Below, in pieces: positions 28,356 through 38,507 of a DNA stretch of 64,000 nt. Each line of letters opens with the position of its first letter. Within the stretch, counting starts at the first letter, position 1. The position numbers and the translations under genes are program-made. Source of the stretch: Vibrio neptunius (GTDB lineage Bacteria > Pseudomonadota > Gammaproteobacteria > Enterobacterales > Vibrionaceae); assembly GCA_019339365.1 (NCBI GenBank), contig CP079859.1, positions 1,426,001 to 1,490,000 on the forward strand. The letters run 5' to 3'. The notes beneath the pieces are model-generated. The model was not told the origin of the DNA, made no database searches, and saw only the letters and a list, made by a program, of their open reading frames with translations.

Positions 28356-29069
28356 TCATTTCAAATGTCTACCACCATCGAGATGGATATTCCTGCCAGT
28401 CATGTATTTGCTAGACAGGATAAAACGAACGGCTTCTACTATCTCTTCAAAGCCTGCTTCTCTGGGGATGAGCGCTTTGGCGAGGGCCTTTCGTTTGTAG
28501 GCTTCATCATCATGCTGATTAAACTTGATCAGGGCTGGGGAAATGGTGTTCACCTTAATATTTGGCGCTAACATAGCTGAGAATGAAAGTGTTAGGTTAT
28601 TGAGCGCAGCTTTACTTGCCGCATAGGCTGCGTGCTTTTTGCTGCCTTTTTCAGCGACATAATCACTGATGTGGATAATGTCACTACTGTCTGGCCCCTG
28701 ATTAAGTAAGCCTTGCAGTGCCAAGTTCATTTGATACGGGGCGCTGACATGAATCGCCATCATTTTTTGTAATATCTGAGCGTGATTACTAGAATCCGCT
28801 GGCTTATCAGGGTACCAGTCTGAAGCATTGTGAATAATGCACCTTAGCTGGGCGTATTCATTGTTGAGGTATTGAATAAAGGCATCAATGCTTTGTTGAT
28901 GATAGAAGTCAACCTGATGTAAATCGGCCCCTTGCGCTTGCAAAGATTCGAGCTCAGGGTAGACGGTACGATAAGTACCAACGACCCTGTACTCATTAGC
29001 AAGAAAATCTTGTGCTAAGGCTAACCCCAATCTTTTACCAACGCCCGTGATCACTACCGTTCCTTTCAT
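28356..29069 (-). CDS. folM: Dihydromonapterin reductase FolM
   Basis: A 237-residue short-chain dehydrogenase with the cofactor motif [12 protein letters not shown] and the active site YAASKAAL after a serine in [12 protein letters not shown]. FolM reduces dihydromonapterin to tetrahydromonapterin (and can reduce dihydrofolate weakly). The start overlaps the folE stop (ATGA), and folX, folE and folM are one coupled unit, which supports the monapterin role over a generic SDR. Confidence 0.92.
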   Translation of the reverse strand: MKGTVVITGVGKRLGLALAQDFLANEYRVVGTYRTVYPELESLQAQGADLHQVDFYHQQSIDAFIQYLNNEYAQLRCIIHNASDWYPDKPADSSNHAQILQKMMAIHVSAPYQMNLALQGLLNQGPDSSDIIHISDYVAEKGSKKHAAYAASKAALNNLTLSFSAMLAPNIKVNTISPALIKFNQHDDEAYKRKALAKALIPREAGFEEIVEAVRFILSSKYMTGRNIHLDGGRHLK

Positions 29070-29704
29070 CCTAAAAACTCCGCACGGGTCTGTGGATTGG
29101 TTTTGAAAATACCGCCCAGTGCCGTAGTCGATGTTTCCGAGCTGGTGTCCATTACACCTCGAGACTTGACGCAGTAGTGCGTTGCTTTTATCGACACCGC
29201 AACATTTTCTGTTTCCGTTAGGGTCTGAATCGCGACTAAGACCTGCTGAGTGAGACGCTCTTGTACCTGTGGACGCTGTGCAAAGAAGCGTACGATACGA
29301 TTGATTTTTGACAACCCCAAGATCTTGTTGTCTGGTATGTAGGCGACCTGAGCTAGGCCGTCGATAGTAATAAAATGGTGCTCGCAGGTCGATGTGAGGT
29401 TCACATCTGATACTTTGACCATCTCATCCACGGCCATTTTGTTTTCAATCACACTGATCTTGGGAAAGTTTTGGTATTCCAGACCAGAGAAAATCTCATG
29501 CACGTACATTTTTGCAATGCGGTGGGGGGTTTCAGACAAGCTGTCGTCGGTAAGGTCCAGCCCTAATGTACTGACTACTTCAGTAAGTAAGCCTCGAATA
29601 CGATGGTACTTTTCATCTGACGTCATGTCGGATGGAACGAGTGGCGTTTCCAACCCCCGTGCGATTAACGCTTGTTGTACTTTGTGCGCTTCTGGTGAAA
29701 TCAT
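29066..29704 (-). CDS. folE: GTP cyclohydrolase I
   Basis: A 212-residue GTP cyclohydrolase I, which makes dihydroneopterin triphosphate from GTP, the entry to folate and monapterin. It has the zinc-binding CEHHF ([14 protein letters not shown]), [20 protein letters not shown], and HYCVKSRG with the second Cys ligand. The ATG at 29704 is chosen: AGGAGAG lies upstream and it overlaps the folX stop by four bases. The longer frame from 29809 would overlap folX deeply and is rejected. Confidence 0.95.
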   Translation of the reverse strand: MISPEAHKVQQALIARGLETPLVPSDMTSDEKYHRIRGLLTEVVSTLGLDLTDDSLSETPHRIAKMYVHEIFSGLEYQNFPKISVIENKMAVDEMVKVSDVNLTSTCEHHFITIDGLAQVAYIPDNKILGLSKINRIVRFFAQRPQVQERLTQQVLVAIQTLTETENVAVSIKATHYCVKSRGVMDTSSETSTTALGGIFKTNPQTRAEFLG

Positions 29705-30078
29705 GCTTGCTCTCCTGCTTCTGCTTTGTAGTTCAAGGTCAGAGAAACAGAGTCTGCAAATCTCAAAGCATGAGGTTTGTCGATTTTTACTTGAGCATAT
29801 GAGACCCAAGGGTGATCGACACAGATCCCAAGAACATCACTGGTCAACTTTTCCAGCAGTAAGAAACGGCCGTTTTCGACGTGGTGAATAATGCCTTTAC
29901 AGATGGTCTTGTAATTCAAAGCGTTGTCAATATTGTCTTCTAAGCACAGTTTGTTAGCCGGGTAGTGAATTTCTGCGTTGATAATGATGTCTTGCTGCTT
30001 GGTTTTCTCTTCTTCGTTGAACCCAATATAGGTACGAAGTCTGAGATTGGTGATTGTTATTATGGCATTGTGATTCAT
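29701..30078 (-). CDS. folX: Dihydroneopterin triphosphate 2'-epimerase FolX
   Basis: A 125-residue FolB/FolX-fold protein. Features: [44 protein letters not shown], and the glutamate-lysine pair with [15 protein letters not shown]. FolX rather than FolB is preferred because the gene is coupled to folE and folM, the set used for tetrahydromonapterin. FolX converts dihydroneopterin triphosphate to its 2'-epimer (monapterin). It is first of the operon, about 90 bases after folK. Confidence 0.88.
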   Translation of the reverse strand: MNHNAIITITNLRLRTYIGFNEEEKTKQQDIIINAEIHYPANKLCLEDNIDNALNYKTICKGIIHHVENGRFLLLEKLTSDVLGICVDHPWVSYAQVKIDKPHALRFADSVSLTLNYKAEAGEQA

Positions 30079-30167
30079 CTTAACTTCCCAATTTAGGATT
30101 ACGGTAATCTCTACGTAATAGTAGCTTGCTGAGATCAGTTTGCATTTGGAAAGGTGTAGATGTGAAT

Positions 30168-30680
30168 CTAAGCACGCTTTAGTGATGATTTATGCCATAT
30201 GTGATCAGTCTTTTTTACCTGTTGAGTGTCTTTGTCGTACTCTCTCCAAAGTTGTGCATAGGTCTTTGTTGTGAGTGGATGGATATCATCAGGGATAATG
30301 TCTGCAAGCGGGCGAAGTACAAAGGCGTTTTCAGTAATTTCTCCTCGTGGGAGTTCTACGCCATCAATGATACCGACCAGATCATCGAAAGTAAGTATGT
30401 CGAGATCCAGTGTTCTGGAGGCGAATTTCTCTCCAATTCTTACGCGACCACTATCATCTTCAATCTGTCTGAGTATGTTTGCTAGTTCGCTTACGGATTG
30501 AGAGCACTCAAATCCTACGACTAAATTGAGGAAGTTTTCGCCTTTAAAACCCACAGGAACACAGTCGTAAAGGTTGGAAACGGTCAGAGGCGCGAAAAAG
30601 TGCTCAAGTGCGTTCAACGCTTGACTAACGTGAAACTCTCTGTCGATGTTGCTGCCAATACTGACGGTAACGTAATGCAT
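30168..30680 (-). CDS. folK: HPPK-family pterin pyrophosphokinase (FolK-like)
   Basis: A 170-residue hydroxymethyldihydropterin pyrophosphokinase-like protein. The signature is [12 protein letters not shown] with [11 protein letters not shown] and [15 protein letters not shown] at 30680 gives [11 protein letters not shown], with AGGA upstream; a start at 30710 is rejected. Because a core folK is expected elsewhere in Vibrio (beside pcnB), this copy may be a second, monapterin-associated one; that is inference. It lies just upstream of folX in the same direction. Confidence 0.85.
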   Translation of the reverse strand: MHYVTVSIGSNIDREFHVSQALNALEHFFAPLTVSNLYDCVPVGFKGENFLNLVVGFECSQSVSELANILRQIEDDSGRVRIGEKFASRTLDLDILTFDDLVGIIDGVELPRGEITENAFVLRPLADIIPDDIHPLTTKTYAQLWREYDKDTQQVKKTDHIWHKSSLKRA

Positions 30681-30699
30681 GGTTGATGTCCTATCCGGT

Positions 30700-30867
30700 T
30701 TATGAGTCACAACGTGGGTCGGTAAACTCGTTCATTCTCTCGCAAGTGGCAAACGTGCAATCACTGTGACAAGTCGATGATATTTTGTGTTCATCAGCTT
30801 GGTGAGAAAGCTTGATATTGTGAGGTTTAGCGTTACGACTAGCATTGCCCGGTCGGGACCCACTCAT
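30700..30867 (-). CDS. Possible small protein or gene remnant upstream of folK
   Basis: A 55-residue frame from ATG 30867 to TAA 30700-30702, ending 20 bases before the folK start. It begins MSGSRPGNASRNAKPHN and ends with several cysteines (TCHSDCTFATCERM...DPRC). The same frame stays open upstream as RNRVRLGLKY. Another coding-like frame (ending ALIVTLIEER) stops at 30906 just before it. This could be a real small Cys-rich protein or the end of a broken larger gene. I do not recognise it. Confidence 0.35.
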   Translation of the reverse strand: MSGSRPGNASRNAKPHNIKLSHQADEHKISSTCHSDCTFATCERMNEFTDPRCDS

Positions 30868-31172
30868 GTATTTAAGACCAAGTCGTACACGATTTCTACA
30901 TTTTGCTATCTCTCTTCAATGAGCGTCACAATCAATGCTGGTTCTTCAGTCGTTGCGACTTGAATAGCCATTTGGTCTACGGAGGGTTGGGCTAAAAAGA
31001 TCATCCATCGACTGACCGCCGATGTGCGCAAAAACAGACGATGAGCTCTGACTTTGTGACAATGGTGTGGGTTACTTTAGGTGAAAATGCCTCCTCTAAG
31101 CCGAAGTTTGATAGCAGGTTTTAATGCTAAAATAATGTGCATGTTGGGCATGACAATTTTAGGAGTAACACT
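30868..31172. other. Intergenic DNA with short coding-like fragments
   Basis: On the minus strand, frames such as MIFLAQPSVDQMAIQVATTE (stop at 30906-30908) and a separate one with FGLEEAFSPKVTHTIVTKSE lie in different registers. They may be a decayed regulator-like gene. The phosphatase promoter and its AGGAG site are at the right end. Confidence 0.35.
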
Positions 31173-31637
31173 ATGAAAAATCGAAATAAACCATCAATAC
31201 TTGTCGTGTGTATGGGGAACATTTGTCGTTCTCCAACCGGAGAAGCGATTCTGCGAGCGAAAGCAGAGCAAATGGGCGTAGATGTCGAAGTCGATTCGGC
31301 TGGTACCATTGGCTACCACCAAGGTAACCCTCCAGATCCCCGCTCGCAAGCTGCGGGAGAACAAAGAGGTTACTCATTTCAAGGGATTCGTTCTCGCCAA
31401 GTGGTCGATAACGATTTTGAGTATTTCGATCTGATTTTAGCAGCGGATAAAGACAACTTAGCCGATTTAAAAGCACAATGCCCTTTACAGCATCAAGGTA
31501 AGATCCGGCTGTTTCTTAGTTTTGGCGAAGCCGCTGAAGAAGAAATCCCAGATCCTTATTACGGTGGAGACAAGGGATTTGAATTGGTGCTGGACTTGAT
31601 CGAAGAAGCGTCAGAAAAGCTTCTTCGGTCCCTTTAG
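31173..31637 (+). CDS. Low-molecular-weight protein tyrosine phosphatase
   Basis: A 154-residue LMW-PTP-fold phosphatase. The P-loop C-x5-R is CMGNICRS near the start and the general acid Asp is in IPDPYYGG. The ATG at 31173 is preferred because AGGAG stands eight bases before it. Many family members act on tyrosine-phosphorylated proteins, often with exopolysaccharide kinases; none is nearby here, so the target is unknown. Convergent with the SDR-like gene, with stops two bases apart. Confidence 0.92.
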   Translation: MKNRNKPSILVVCMGNICRSPTGEAILRAKAEQMGVDVEVDSAGTIGYHQGNPPDPRSQAAGEQRGYSFQGIRSRQVVDNDFEYFDLILAADKDNLADLKAQCPLQHQGKIRLFLSFGEAAEEEIPDPYYGGDKGFELVLDLIEEASEKLLRSL

Positions 31638-31638
31638 T

Positions 31639-32301
31639 TTAGGCGGCCATCACGCGGCCGCTGAAATAATCGTTTGAGACAATGTATTCTGTATTGCGGA
31701 TCAGTTCATCGTGGATTTCAGCCCACTGTGTTTCTTCTTGTTCGTAGCAAGGGACCACACCACCGACGCGAATGTTAAACGGCGTGAGTTCTTTAGCCCA
31801 GCTCTGAGTAAAGCCGGCAACCATAGAGGTTGCGTTCTCAAACCCTGATAAATCATGGTAATTCGCGTGAGCAATCACATTTACAATCACGCCATTTTTT
31901 TTGTCTTGACGCATTTTTTCTGCCGTAGCTTGGCCAAAGCTAAACAATGTTGCGGCCATTAGAGATAAATGCTGCGTAAAAACATCTCCGGCCCGCTCAT
32001 CAAAGAGCTTGGGCATCGCCTGACTGGTCAACGCATTGATCAACACATTGGGTGATTGATGAACCGATTGATCAATAAATCTGAACAGTGAGTGGATAGA
32101 ATCCATGGAATGATCTGGCAAAGCATATTGATATATATCAGGGGAAATGGCTTTACAACGCACGAAGGTTTCGTTCAATTGCACTGCACTTTTGTCGCAT
32201 AAAATGACGGTGGCACCTAGTGAAGCAAAGTGCGTAGCGAGTGTACTACCAAGCTGTGAGCCTGCCGAAGTGATTAAAATCACGGCACTTTTTATATCCA
32301 T
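31639..32301 (-). CDS. SDR-fold protein lacking the catalytic Tyr/Lys
   Basis: A 220-residue Rossmann-fold protein. The N-terminus (VILITSAGSQLGSTLATHFAS) has a cofactor-like Gly-rich turn. Where active SDRs have YxxxK, this one reads FENAT (HANYHDLSGFENATSMVAG), so the catalytic Tyr and Lys appear absent. It may be a non-enzymatic or regulatory relative. ATG at 32301 has GGAGG upstream. Neighbours are a conserved Vibrio-type gene and sodB; no functional link is clear. Confidence 0.78.
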   Translation of the reverse strand: MDIKSAVILITSAGSQLGSTLATHFASLGATVILCDKSAVQLNETFVRCKAISPDIYQYALPDHSMDSIHSLFRFIDQSVHQSPNVLINALTSQAMPKLFDERAGDVFTQHLSLMAATLFSFGQATAEKMRQDKKNGVIVNVIAHANYHDLSGFENATSMVAGFTQSWAKELTPFNIRVGGVVPCYEQEETQWAEIHDELIRNTEYIVSNDYFSGRVMAA

Positions 32302-32499
32302 ATAGAGAGCCTCCGTCCATAGCTGAAAAGGTTGTCCACATAGCATGGTAGATTAGTTGTTGCTTAAGTGTGAATAAGCTCAAATAACTTGTGCATATCT
32401 TGTGCTTAAAGTAAATAATTTGCGCTCATTCACATTTATAAGTGATAGGTTGAGTATTGAGTGGCGTAAGCCACAGAATTATGTGATCTCGCTAGATCT

Positions 32500-33009
32500 T
32501 TAAACTTGCGTTTGGATCTGGAAGGTGCGCTGAGCTTTGATCAACTGGTTGTAGAGATCAATTGGTATAAGCTCCTTAGCCTCTTTTTCACCTAGTTGTC
32601 GGCGCTGATGCCCAGATAAATTATTGTAAATCTCTTCGGGAAGGTCGTGCGTATCTTCTGGCAGGTAGGTCAAAACTTCTGGGTGAAGGTAGTGAGTGAG
32701 TTTGGCGCTCGGCAATCCCGCGCGATGAAACATATCGGCTTGCATCGCTGAAATCGGGTAGGAGCTCTGGTCAGAACGAATTTGCTGGGGAGGCGGTATT
32801 TCGAAGCGACGCCGCAACGCTTTTTCTGTCGTGTCTTGTTCGTTTACTTTCTCGATAGGTGTGTTATCACGAACGTCGTCAGAAAACATCGACAGAATCA
32901 AGGCGAAGTCGGCGCGACGTCCTTCATGAACAGCATGGTTAATCCCCTTGCCGAACTGAAGTTCGTTAATAATGCCTGCTTTGTCTAGAGTGTGAATCTG
33001 AGTTTGCAT
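32500..33009 (-). CDS. Conserved protein of unknown function
   Basis: A 169-residue soluble, charged protein starting MQTQIHTLDKAGIINELQFG. It contains RRADFALILSMFSDDVRDN and a Pro-rich RRRFEIPPPQQIRS; no signal, membrane segment or catalytic motif is evident. It lies between sodB and the SDR-like gene, all leftward. I do not recognise a family beyond its having the look of a conserved vibrio gene. Confidence 0.7.
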   Translation of the reverse strand: MQTQIHTLDKAGIINELQFGKGINHAVHEGRRADFALILSMFSDDVRDNTPIEKVNEQDTTEKALRRRFEIPPPQQIRSDQSSYPISAMQADMFHRAGLPSAKLTHYLHPEVLTYLPEDTHDLPEEIYNNLSGHQRRQLGEKEAKELIPIDLYNQLIKAQRTFQIQTQV

Positions 33010-33081
33010 GTTACCTCGCTTGATGACTATGTAGCGGCAATATCGAGGTGAACTTTAGGGGAAATAACTGACTAGAAAAGA

Positions 33082-33108
33082 AAAAAGCCAGCGAAGTGCT
33101 GGCTTTTT
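33082..33108 (-). terminator. Terminator after sodB
   Basis: AAAAAGCCAGC...GCTGGCTTTTT stem, usable in both directions, 34 bases beyond the sodB stop. Confidence 0.85.
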
Positions 33109-33141
33109 AAGCGACTAAACTTATCATCCTATAGGCAAGGA

Positions 33142-33726
33142 TTATTTAGCTAGGTTTTCTGCTACGAAGTCCCAGTTAACTAGTGCCCAGAAACCATTCA
33201 TGTAGTCTGGACGAACGTTACGGTAATCGATGTAGTAAGCGTGTTCCCACAGGTCAACAGTAAGAAGTGGCGTTGTACCTTCTTCTGTTAGAGGTGTCGC
33301 TGCGTTAGACGTGTTTACGATCTCTAGAGAGCCATCAGCTTTCTTAACTAACCAAGTCCAAGAAGAACCGAAGTTGTTGATAGCAGAGTCTGTGAATTTT
33401 GCTTTGAACTCTTCGAAAGAACCGAATGCAGCATTGATTGCGTCTGCAACAGCACCTGTTGGCTCGCCACCTGCGTTTGGCGCTAGACAGTGCCAGTAGA
33501 ACGTGTGGTTCCAGATCTGTGCAGCGTTGTTGAATACACCGCCAGTAGAAGTCTTGATGATGTCTTCTAGTGATTTACCTTCGAACTCTGTGCCTGGGAT
33601 AAGACCGTTCAACTTAACGACGTAAGTGTTGTGGTGTTTACCGTGGTGGAAATCTAGAGTCTCTGCTGAGATATGTGGTTCTAGTGCGTCTTTTGCGTAA
33701 GGAAGAGCTGGTAGTTCAAATGCCAT
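33142..33726 (-). CDS. sodB: Iron superoxide dismutase
   Basis: A 194-residue Fe-SOD. Metal ligands are His27 (LDFHHGKHH), a His in NHTFYWHCL, and Asp and His in [11 protein letters not shown]. The Fe-type signature [10 protein letters not shown] is present. ATG at 33726 gives [17 protein letters not shown], the family start. It is divergent from grxD, the order in other vibrios. A GAAAGAG-N5-CTCTTTC hairpin lies in the leader (33748-33766); in E. coli the sodB leader is the target of an iron-stress RNA. Confidence 0.97.
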   Translation of the reverse strand: MAFELPALPYAKDALEPHISAETLDFHHGKHHNTYVVKLNGLIPGTEFEGKSLEDIIKTSTGGVFNNAAQIWNHTFYWHCLAPNAGGEPTGAVADAINAAFGSFEEFKAKFTDSAINNFGSSWTWLVKKADGSLEIVNTSNAATPLTEEGTTPLLTVDLWEHAYYIDYRNVRPDYMNGFWALVNWDFVAENLAK

Positions 33727-33981
33727 TGCTCGATTCTCCATTGATATGAAAGAGTTAAACTCTTTCGATTGCTTCCAGTGTTATTTATTATTCATGGCTC
33801 GCCAAAAAGCCAACCATGTAATTCTGCTGACTTGGGTATAGTCTAACAAGTTTTTACTTTAATAAAAGCGCCTCGACAAATTTCTTTCTTCTATAAAACC
33901 GCAGATATTATAGGCTTTTTATTCTCAGCCAATGGTTTAAAATGGGCGAATCACTGGCAGTCACTCCATGAAGAGGAAGTA

Positions 33982-34317
33982 ATGGAAACCATCGACAAAA
34001 TCAAACAACAAATCGAAGAGAACGCTATCCTTCTTTACATGAAAGGTTCTCCAAAGCTACCTAGCTGCGGCTTCTCATCTCAGGCATCACAAGCACTAAT
34101 GGCGTGTGGTGAAAAGTTCGCTTACGTAGATATTCTACAAAACCCAGATATCCGTGCTGAGCTACCTGCCTACGCACAATGGCCGACATTCCCACAACTT
34201 TGGGTTGAAGGTGAGCTGATTGGTGGTTGTGACATCATTATTGAGATGTTCCAGAAAGGTGAACTTCAGCCTCTGATCAAAGAAGCAGCCGAGCGCGCTG
34301 GTACGGATGAAGAATAA
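33982..34317 (+). CDS. grxD: Monothiol glutaredoxin GrxD
   Basis: A 111-residue monothiol glutaredoxin with the CGFS active site (Cys29 in LPSCGFSSQAS) and the later glutathione-contact region WPTFPQLWVEGELIGGCDI. Such proteins carry and deliver [2Fe-2S] clusters. Opposite sodB; ends at a terminator. Confidence 0.97.
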   Translation: METIDKIKQQIEENAILLYMKGSPKLPSCGFSSQASQALMACGEKFAYVDILQNPDIRAELPAYAQWPTFPQLWVEGELIGGCDIIIEMFQKGELQPLIKEAAERAGTDEE

Positions 34318-34358
34318 CTGAAAACCACTGTCTAAATTTACAGTTTTTCTTGATTTTT

Positions 34359-34388
34359 AAGGGCCACATTCGATAATGTGGCCCTTAT
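34359..34388 (+). terminator. Terminator after grxD
   Basis: AAGGGCCACATT-CGAT-AATGTGGCCCTT hairpin followed by ATTG; the T run is weak. Confidence 0.7.
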
Positions 34389-34410
34389 TGTATCTGCCTG
34401 ATTAAGTTTT

Positions 34411-36375
34411 ATGACACGTCTGTTTATTGCTGAAAAACCGAGTTTGGGTCGAGCTATCGCTGCGGCCCTGCCTAATCCGCAGAAGAAAGATCAAGGCTTT
34501 ATTCGTTGTGGCAATGGCGACGTAGTGACGTGGTGTATTGGTCACTTGCTAGAGCAGGTAGAACCAGACGCCTACGATGATAGATATAAAAAATGGAATC
34601 TGGCTGATTTGCCAATCGTTCCAGAACACTGGCAATTACGTCCTCGCAAGTCGGCCTCTAAACAGCTGACAGTGGTTAAGAAACTGCTCAAAGAGGCGTC
34701 TGAAATTGTTCATGCTGGCGATCCGGATCGTGAAGGCCAGTTGTTGGTGGATGAAGTGTTGGATTACTGCAAAGTCAGTAAGACGAAAAAAGAAGCCACG
34801 CAACGCTTATTGATTAGCGACCTCAACTTACCAGCAGTTAAACGCGCGCTGAATCAGATGCGCAGTAACCGCGAGTTTATTCCTCTTTCGGTTTCCGCTC
34901 TTGCTCGCTCCCGAGCTGACTGGCTGTATGGGATGAATATGTCCCGCGCTTATACGCTACTGGGGCAAAAAGCGGGCTATCAGGGGGTGTTGTCAGTCGG
35001 CAGAGTTCAGACGCCCGTGCTTGGGTTGGTGGTTCGTCGTGATGAAGAGATCGAGAACTTCGTTCCTCGTGACTATTTTACCTTACATGCCTTGATCCCC
35101 TATCAGGATGGCAATAGTGCGTTTGATATCCGTGCTCGCTGGAAACCGAGTGAAGCATGTAAGCCTTGGCAAGATGAAGAGGGGCGGGTTCTCAATCGTA
35201 AACTGGTCGAGAACGTTGCCAATCGCATTACGAATCAGCCTGCCAAGGTGGTCGAGTCGGAGCAAAAACAAACTAAGCAATCGGCTCCTTTACCTTATTC
35301 TCTCTCTGCGTTACAGATTGACGCAGCCAAGCGTTTTGGCATGAGTGCTCAACAGGTCTTAGATACCTGCCAATCTTTGTATGAAAAGCACAAGCTCATT
35401 ACTTACCCTAGGTCAGATTGCCGATACCTGCCGATGGAACATTATGGACAGGCCAACAGTGTCTGCGATGCGATTTCGAATAACTGTAACGAGTTAGGTC
35501 AGGCGGTTCATGGCGCTGATTTAAGCCTCAAATCCAAAGCATGGAATGATAAAAAAGTGGACGCGCACCACGCGATCATTCCCACGCCTAAAAAGGCTTC
35601 CGTAAATGCGCTGTCAGGCAATGAGATGAAAATCTATCAGCAAATTGCTCGCCAGTATCTAATGCAGTTTTATCCAGCGGCGGTTTATGCAGAGGCGAAG
35701 CTGGTGTTTGACATTGCTGGCGGGACTTTTATTGCCAAAGGTCGCCAGCTTGTTTCGGCTGGCTGGAAAGCGTTGATGGGAAAAGTGGATGATGACGACA
35801 CGGGCGTTGACGCGGTTCCCCCGCTTGATGAAGGCACAGTACTGACTTGTCGCGAAGGCGAGATCAAAGACCGTAAGACTGAGCCACCTAAGCACTTTAC
35901 TGAAGCGACTTTACTGCAAGCGATGACAGGCATTGCCCGTTTTGTTGAAGACAAAGAGCTGAAAAAAATCCTCAAAGAAACCGATGGCCTAGGTACCGAA
36001 GCGACTCGCGCAGGGATTTTGGATACGCTGTTTAAGCGTCAACTGCTGCAACGACAGGGTAAAACTATCCTCAGTTCACCAGCGGGAAGAGGGCTAGTGC
36101 ATGCATTGCCTTCCGAGTCGACTTATCCTGATATGACGGCACATTGGGAGCATCAGCTTCAAGGAATGGCTGAACGTAATCAAGCCTACAGCCCATTTAT
36201 GCAGGCATTGCAAACGCGTATTGACGGTTTAATGCAGCAAGTCAAAGGCGGCGAAGTGCCTGAGTCGCTGCGTCATCTTCCTAAGGTGGAACGACCTGCC
36301 TTTAAGCGTAAGCGGAGAAGCAGTTCGAAAGCTGGTGGTCAGAAACGTGCGACCACGCGTCGTAAGAGCAGTTAA
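34411..36375 (+). CDS. topB: DNA topoisomerase III
   Basis: A 654-residue type IA topoisomerase for decatenation. Motifs: N-terminal Toprim with [16 protein letters not shown] and the acidic triad in [12 protein letters not shown], then [19 protein letters not shown], and the active-site Tyr in [14 protein letters not shown]. The C-terminus is Arg/Lys-rich without zinc fingers, as in E. coli TopB. It overlaps the end of the convergent AraC gene by four bases. Confidence 0.97.
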   Translation: MTRLFIAEKPSLGRAIAAALPNPQKKDQGFIRCGNGDVVTWCIGHLLEQVEPDAYDDRYKKWNLADLPIVPEHWQLRPRKSASKQLTVVKKLLKEASEIVHAGDPDREGQLLVDEVLDYCKVSKTKKEATQRLLISDLNLPAVKRALNQMRSNREFIPLSVSALARSRADWLYGMNMSRAYTLLGQKAGYQGVLSVGRVQTPVLGLVVRRDEEIENFVPRDYFTLHALIPYQDGNSAFDIRARWKPSEACKPWQDEEGRVLNRKLVENVANRITNQPAKVVESEQKQTKQSAPLPYSLSALQIDAAKRFGMSAQQVLDTCQSLYEKHKLITYPRSDCRYLPMEHYGQANSVCDAISNNCNELGQAVHGADLSLKSKAWNDKKVDAHHAIIPTPKKASVNALSGNEMKIYQQIARQYLMQFYPAAVYAEAKLVFDIAGGTFIAKGRQLVSAGWKALMGKVDDDDTGVDAVPPLDEGTVLTCREGEIKDRKTEPPKHFTEATLLQAMTGIARFVEDKELKKILKETDGLGTEATRAGILDTLFKRQLLQRQGKTILSSPAGRGLVHALPSESTYPDMTAHWEHQLQGMAERNQAYSPFMQALQTRIDGLMQQVKGGEVPESLRHLPKVERPAFKRKRRSSSKAGGQKRATTRRKSS

Positions 36376-37157
36376 TGCTCATTGCCGATAGTTCGTTGAT
36401 ACTCTCTTGGTGTGACGCCAAACTTTTCTCTAAAGCGCTGACGGAAGCGTTCCTCAGACTGATAACCGCACATTTGCGCTAACTGGTAGCCATCATATGG
36501 ATGTTTTTGCATCAATTGCAATGCATGGTTAAGGCGCACCTGCGCCAGTAATTGCCGATACTGACTGCCTTCTTTTTTGAGCTTTCGGATCAGCGTTGCC
36601 CGGCTCATACCAAAATGATCAGCGACGCCTTCAAGAGAGTGATCGTCTGCTGGAGCGATGGAAAGGTATTGGGTGATAGTTTGTGTCAGTGATGCTTGGG
36701 CAGAGCGAAAAATTTTATGCAGAACGCCTTGTTCTGCCAACTGCTGATAAAGCGGCATTAACCAATACTGCTGAGTGCGGGGACTGCTCGCCTTTAAGTT
36801 AACTGTTGCAAGTGTATTGAGTGTGTCTCTGGTTGGTTTGTCGACCAAGTAGTAAGAGTGACTCGATGAGCGAGCGGTACTTTCGCTCAAGTCGAGCATT
36901 TCCTGACCAGGTAAATAGTGGAAGCTAAACACTCGTGATAGGAATGGCCCTTTTTCTGGAAGATTGGCAAAGTTCCATGAGCTGGCTGCGCTGCACAGTA
37001 TGAGCGAGTCAGGCGTTAGCGTCACAGACTCTTCATGCCAGAACAGTCTTTTGTTGCCGGATAAAATCTGGATGATGCTAGGGGAGTGAATCGTCACATT
37101 TCTCAAAGCTTGTAAGTGCTGGGCACGAAACTCAGTGATCTGAAATTGGTGAGCCAT
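36372..37157 (-). CDS. AraC-family transcriptional regulator
   Basis: A 261-residue regulator. The C-terminal double HTH includes [21 protein letters not shown] and [19 protein letters not shown], ending with [11 protein letters not shown]. The N-terminal ~150 residues are a cupin-like sensor domain. ATG at 37157 has GGAGGAG upstream. It begins 14 bases after the PEBP gene ends, so it may be co-transcribed with and regulate that gene. The effector is unknown. Confidence 0.88.
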   Translation of the reverse strand: MAHQFQITEFRAQHLQALRNVTIHSPSIIQILSGNKRLFWHEESVTLTPDSLILCSAASSWNFANLPEKGPFLSRVFSFHYLPGQEMLDLSESTARSSSHSYYLVDKPTRDTLNTLATVNLKASSPRTQQYWLMPLYQQLAEQGVLHKIFRSAQASLTQTITQYLSIAPADDHSLEGVADHFGMSRATLIRKLKKEGSQYRQLLAQVRLNHALQLMQKHPYDGYQLAQMCGYQSEERFRQRFREKFGVTPREYQRTIGNEH

Positions 37158-37171
37158 CACTCCTCCTTCAA

Positions 37172-37705
37172 TTAGCGGGTATAGGTCGCTGTCAGCGTCG
37201 TTTTCGCTATTGCGATGCTATTAAGGGTAAAGCCAACCACAGCCGCCGGTGTATCCTCACCCAATTCCAGCTTCGCTTTTGGTAGTGCCCAAACCGTGAA
37301 CTGATAACGATGCATACCATCACCCGCAGGTGGACAAGCGCCACCAAAGCCTTTGGTGCCATAGTCAATACGGGTTTCTAAGCCACCTAGTTTGCTGATA
37401 TCTGCCCCTCTAGGTAGCTGACTGACGCCAGCAGGAATATCGAGTGCAATCCAATGCCAGAAGCCACTTTCGGTCGGCGCATCTGGGTCGTAAGCCGTAA
37501 TGGCGAAGCTCTTGGTACCCTTTGGTGCGCTTTGCCAGCTTAACTGCGGCGACAAATTATCACCTGAGCATCCCCAGCCAGCAAACTCGAAGGTCTTCTC
37601 CATTGGGTGACCTTCCTGAATATCCTGACTGGTTAGATCAAAGGCGAATGTGTTGCCTGACAGCATCAAGCCTGCTGTCATTAGTGCTAATGTGGTGGCT
37701 TTCAT
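37172..37705 (-). CDS. Exported PEBP/YbhB-family protein
   Basis: A 177-residue phosphatidylethanolamine-binding-type protein. A signal peptide (MKATTLALMTAGLMLSGNTFA) is followed by the family pattern NLSPQLSW...YDPDAPTESGFWHWIALDIP and GFGGACPPAGDGMHRYQFTVWAL. Bacterial members bind small ligands; the biological role is unknown. The periplasmic location follows from the signal peptide. It precedes the AraC gene in the same direction. Confidence 0.9.
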   Translation of the reverse strand: MKATTLALMTAGLMLSGNTFAFDLTSQDIQEGHPMEKTFEFAGWGCSGDNLSPQLSWQSAPKGTKSFAITAYDPDAPTESGFWHWIALDIPAGVSQLPRGADISKLGGLETRIDYGTKGFGGACPPAGDGMHRYQFTVWALPKAKLELGEDTPAAVVGFTLNSIAIAKTTLTATYTR

Positions 37706-37826
37706 GTTGAGCTCCTTGGGTCTGATTTTATGTCAGTTTAACGAGCTCAATCTGAATTGTTGGGTCTTAAAGTATCACATTTAATCTAATGTTAGTTAAA
37801 AGTGATACTTTTTGTTGATTTTGATA

Positions 37827-38507
37827 TTACCAAGGAAGTGCGCTGCCATCATAGTTGATAAATTTACCAGAGCGGCTGATATCGGCGCTCTCGATAACTT
37901 CAACCAGTCCCGCGGCAGAGGTTTGCGTATCAATTAACGCGTTTGGCCCGCCCATTTCTGTTTGTACCCAACCTGGGTGAAGCGCTAAAACGGTGAAACC
38001 TTGACTGGAAAGGTCGTTACTCAGGCTTTTCACTACCGAGTTAAGCGCGGCTTTGGATGAGCGGTAAATATAACCACCACCCGACGTATTTTCCGTCATG
38101 CTACCCACTTTAGAAGAGAGGCAGGCGATCTTTTTGAGCTGACCTCTTTGTAGATTGGGGAAAAGTGCTTCAACGAGTTTGAGTGGCGCGATGGTGTTAA
38201 TTTCAAGTACTTTGCGCCACTCGTCGATATCGGTATGACCAAAGCTGTATCCTTTTGGCCCGTAATAGCCAGCATTATTGATCAGTACATCAAGTGCTGG
38301 TAGAGCGTTGGCGAACTCACTGAGACCTTGATAATCCGTCACGTCGAACGGATGACACGTCAGGTTGTCACCTTCCAGCTCAAGGAGCTCCTGCGAGCTT
38401 TTCTCTGAGCGATAGGTTGCGTGAACCTGCCAGCCTTGAGCAAGATAGTTTTTGACTAAGCTCAGCCCGATACCACGGTTAGCTCCGGTGATTAGAACCG
38501 TTTTCAT
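37827..38507 (-). CDS. SDR-family oxidoreductase
   Basis: A 226-residue classical short-chain dehydrogenase: TGANRGIGLSL for the cofactor, NNAG in DVLINNAGYYG, catalytic Ser in ACLSSKVG and Tyr/Lys as YIYRSSKAAL. The proline-glycine after LHPGWVQTEMGG is also typical. The substrate is unknown. A small upstream frame overlaps its start. Confidence 0.9.
   Translation of the reverse strand: MKTVLITGANRGIGLSLVKNYLAQGWQVHATYRSEKSSQELLELEGDNLTCHPFDVTDYQGLSEFANALPALDVLINNAGYYGPKGYSFGHTDIDEWRKVLEINTIAPLKLVEALFPNLQRGQLKKIACLSSKVGSMTENTSGGGYIYRSSKAALNSVVKSLSNDLSSQGFTVLALHPGWVQTEMGGPNALIDTQTSAAGLVEVIESADISRSGKFINYDGSALPW

Noticed and set aside
29705..29809. Longer N-terminus for folE
   Set aside because: It would overlap folX by over 100 bases; the start at 29704 has a good ribosome site and coupling overlap.
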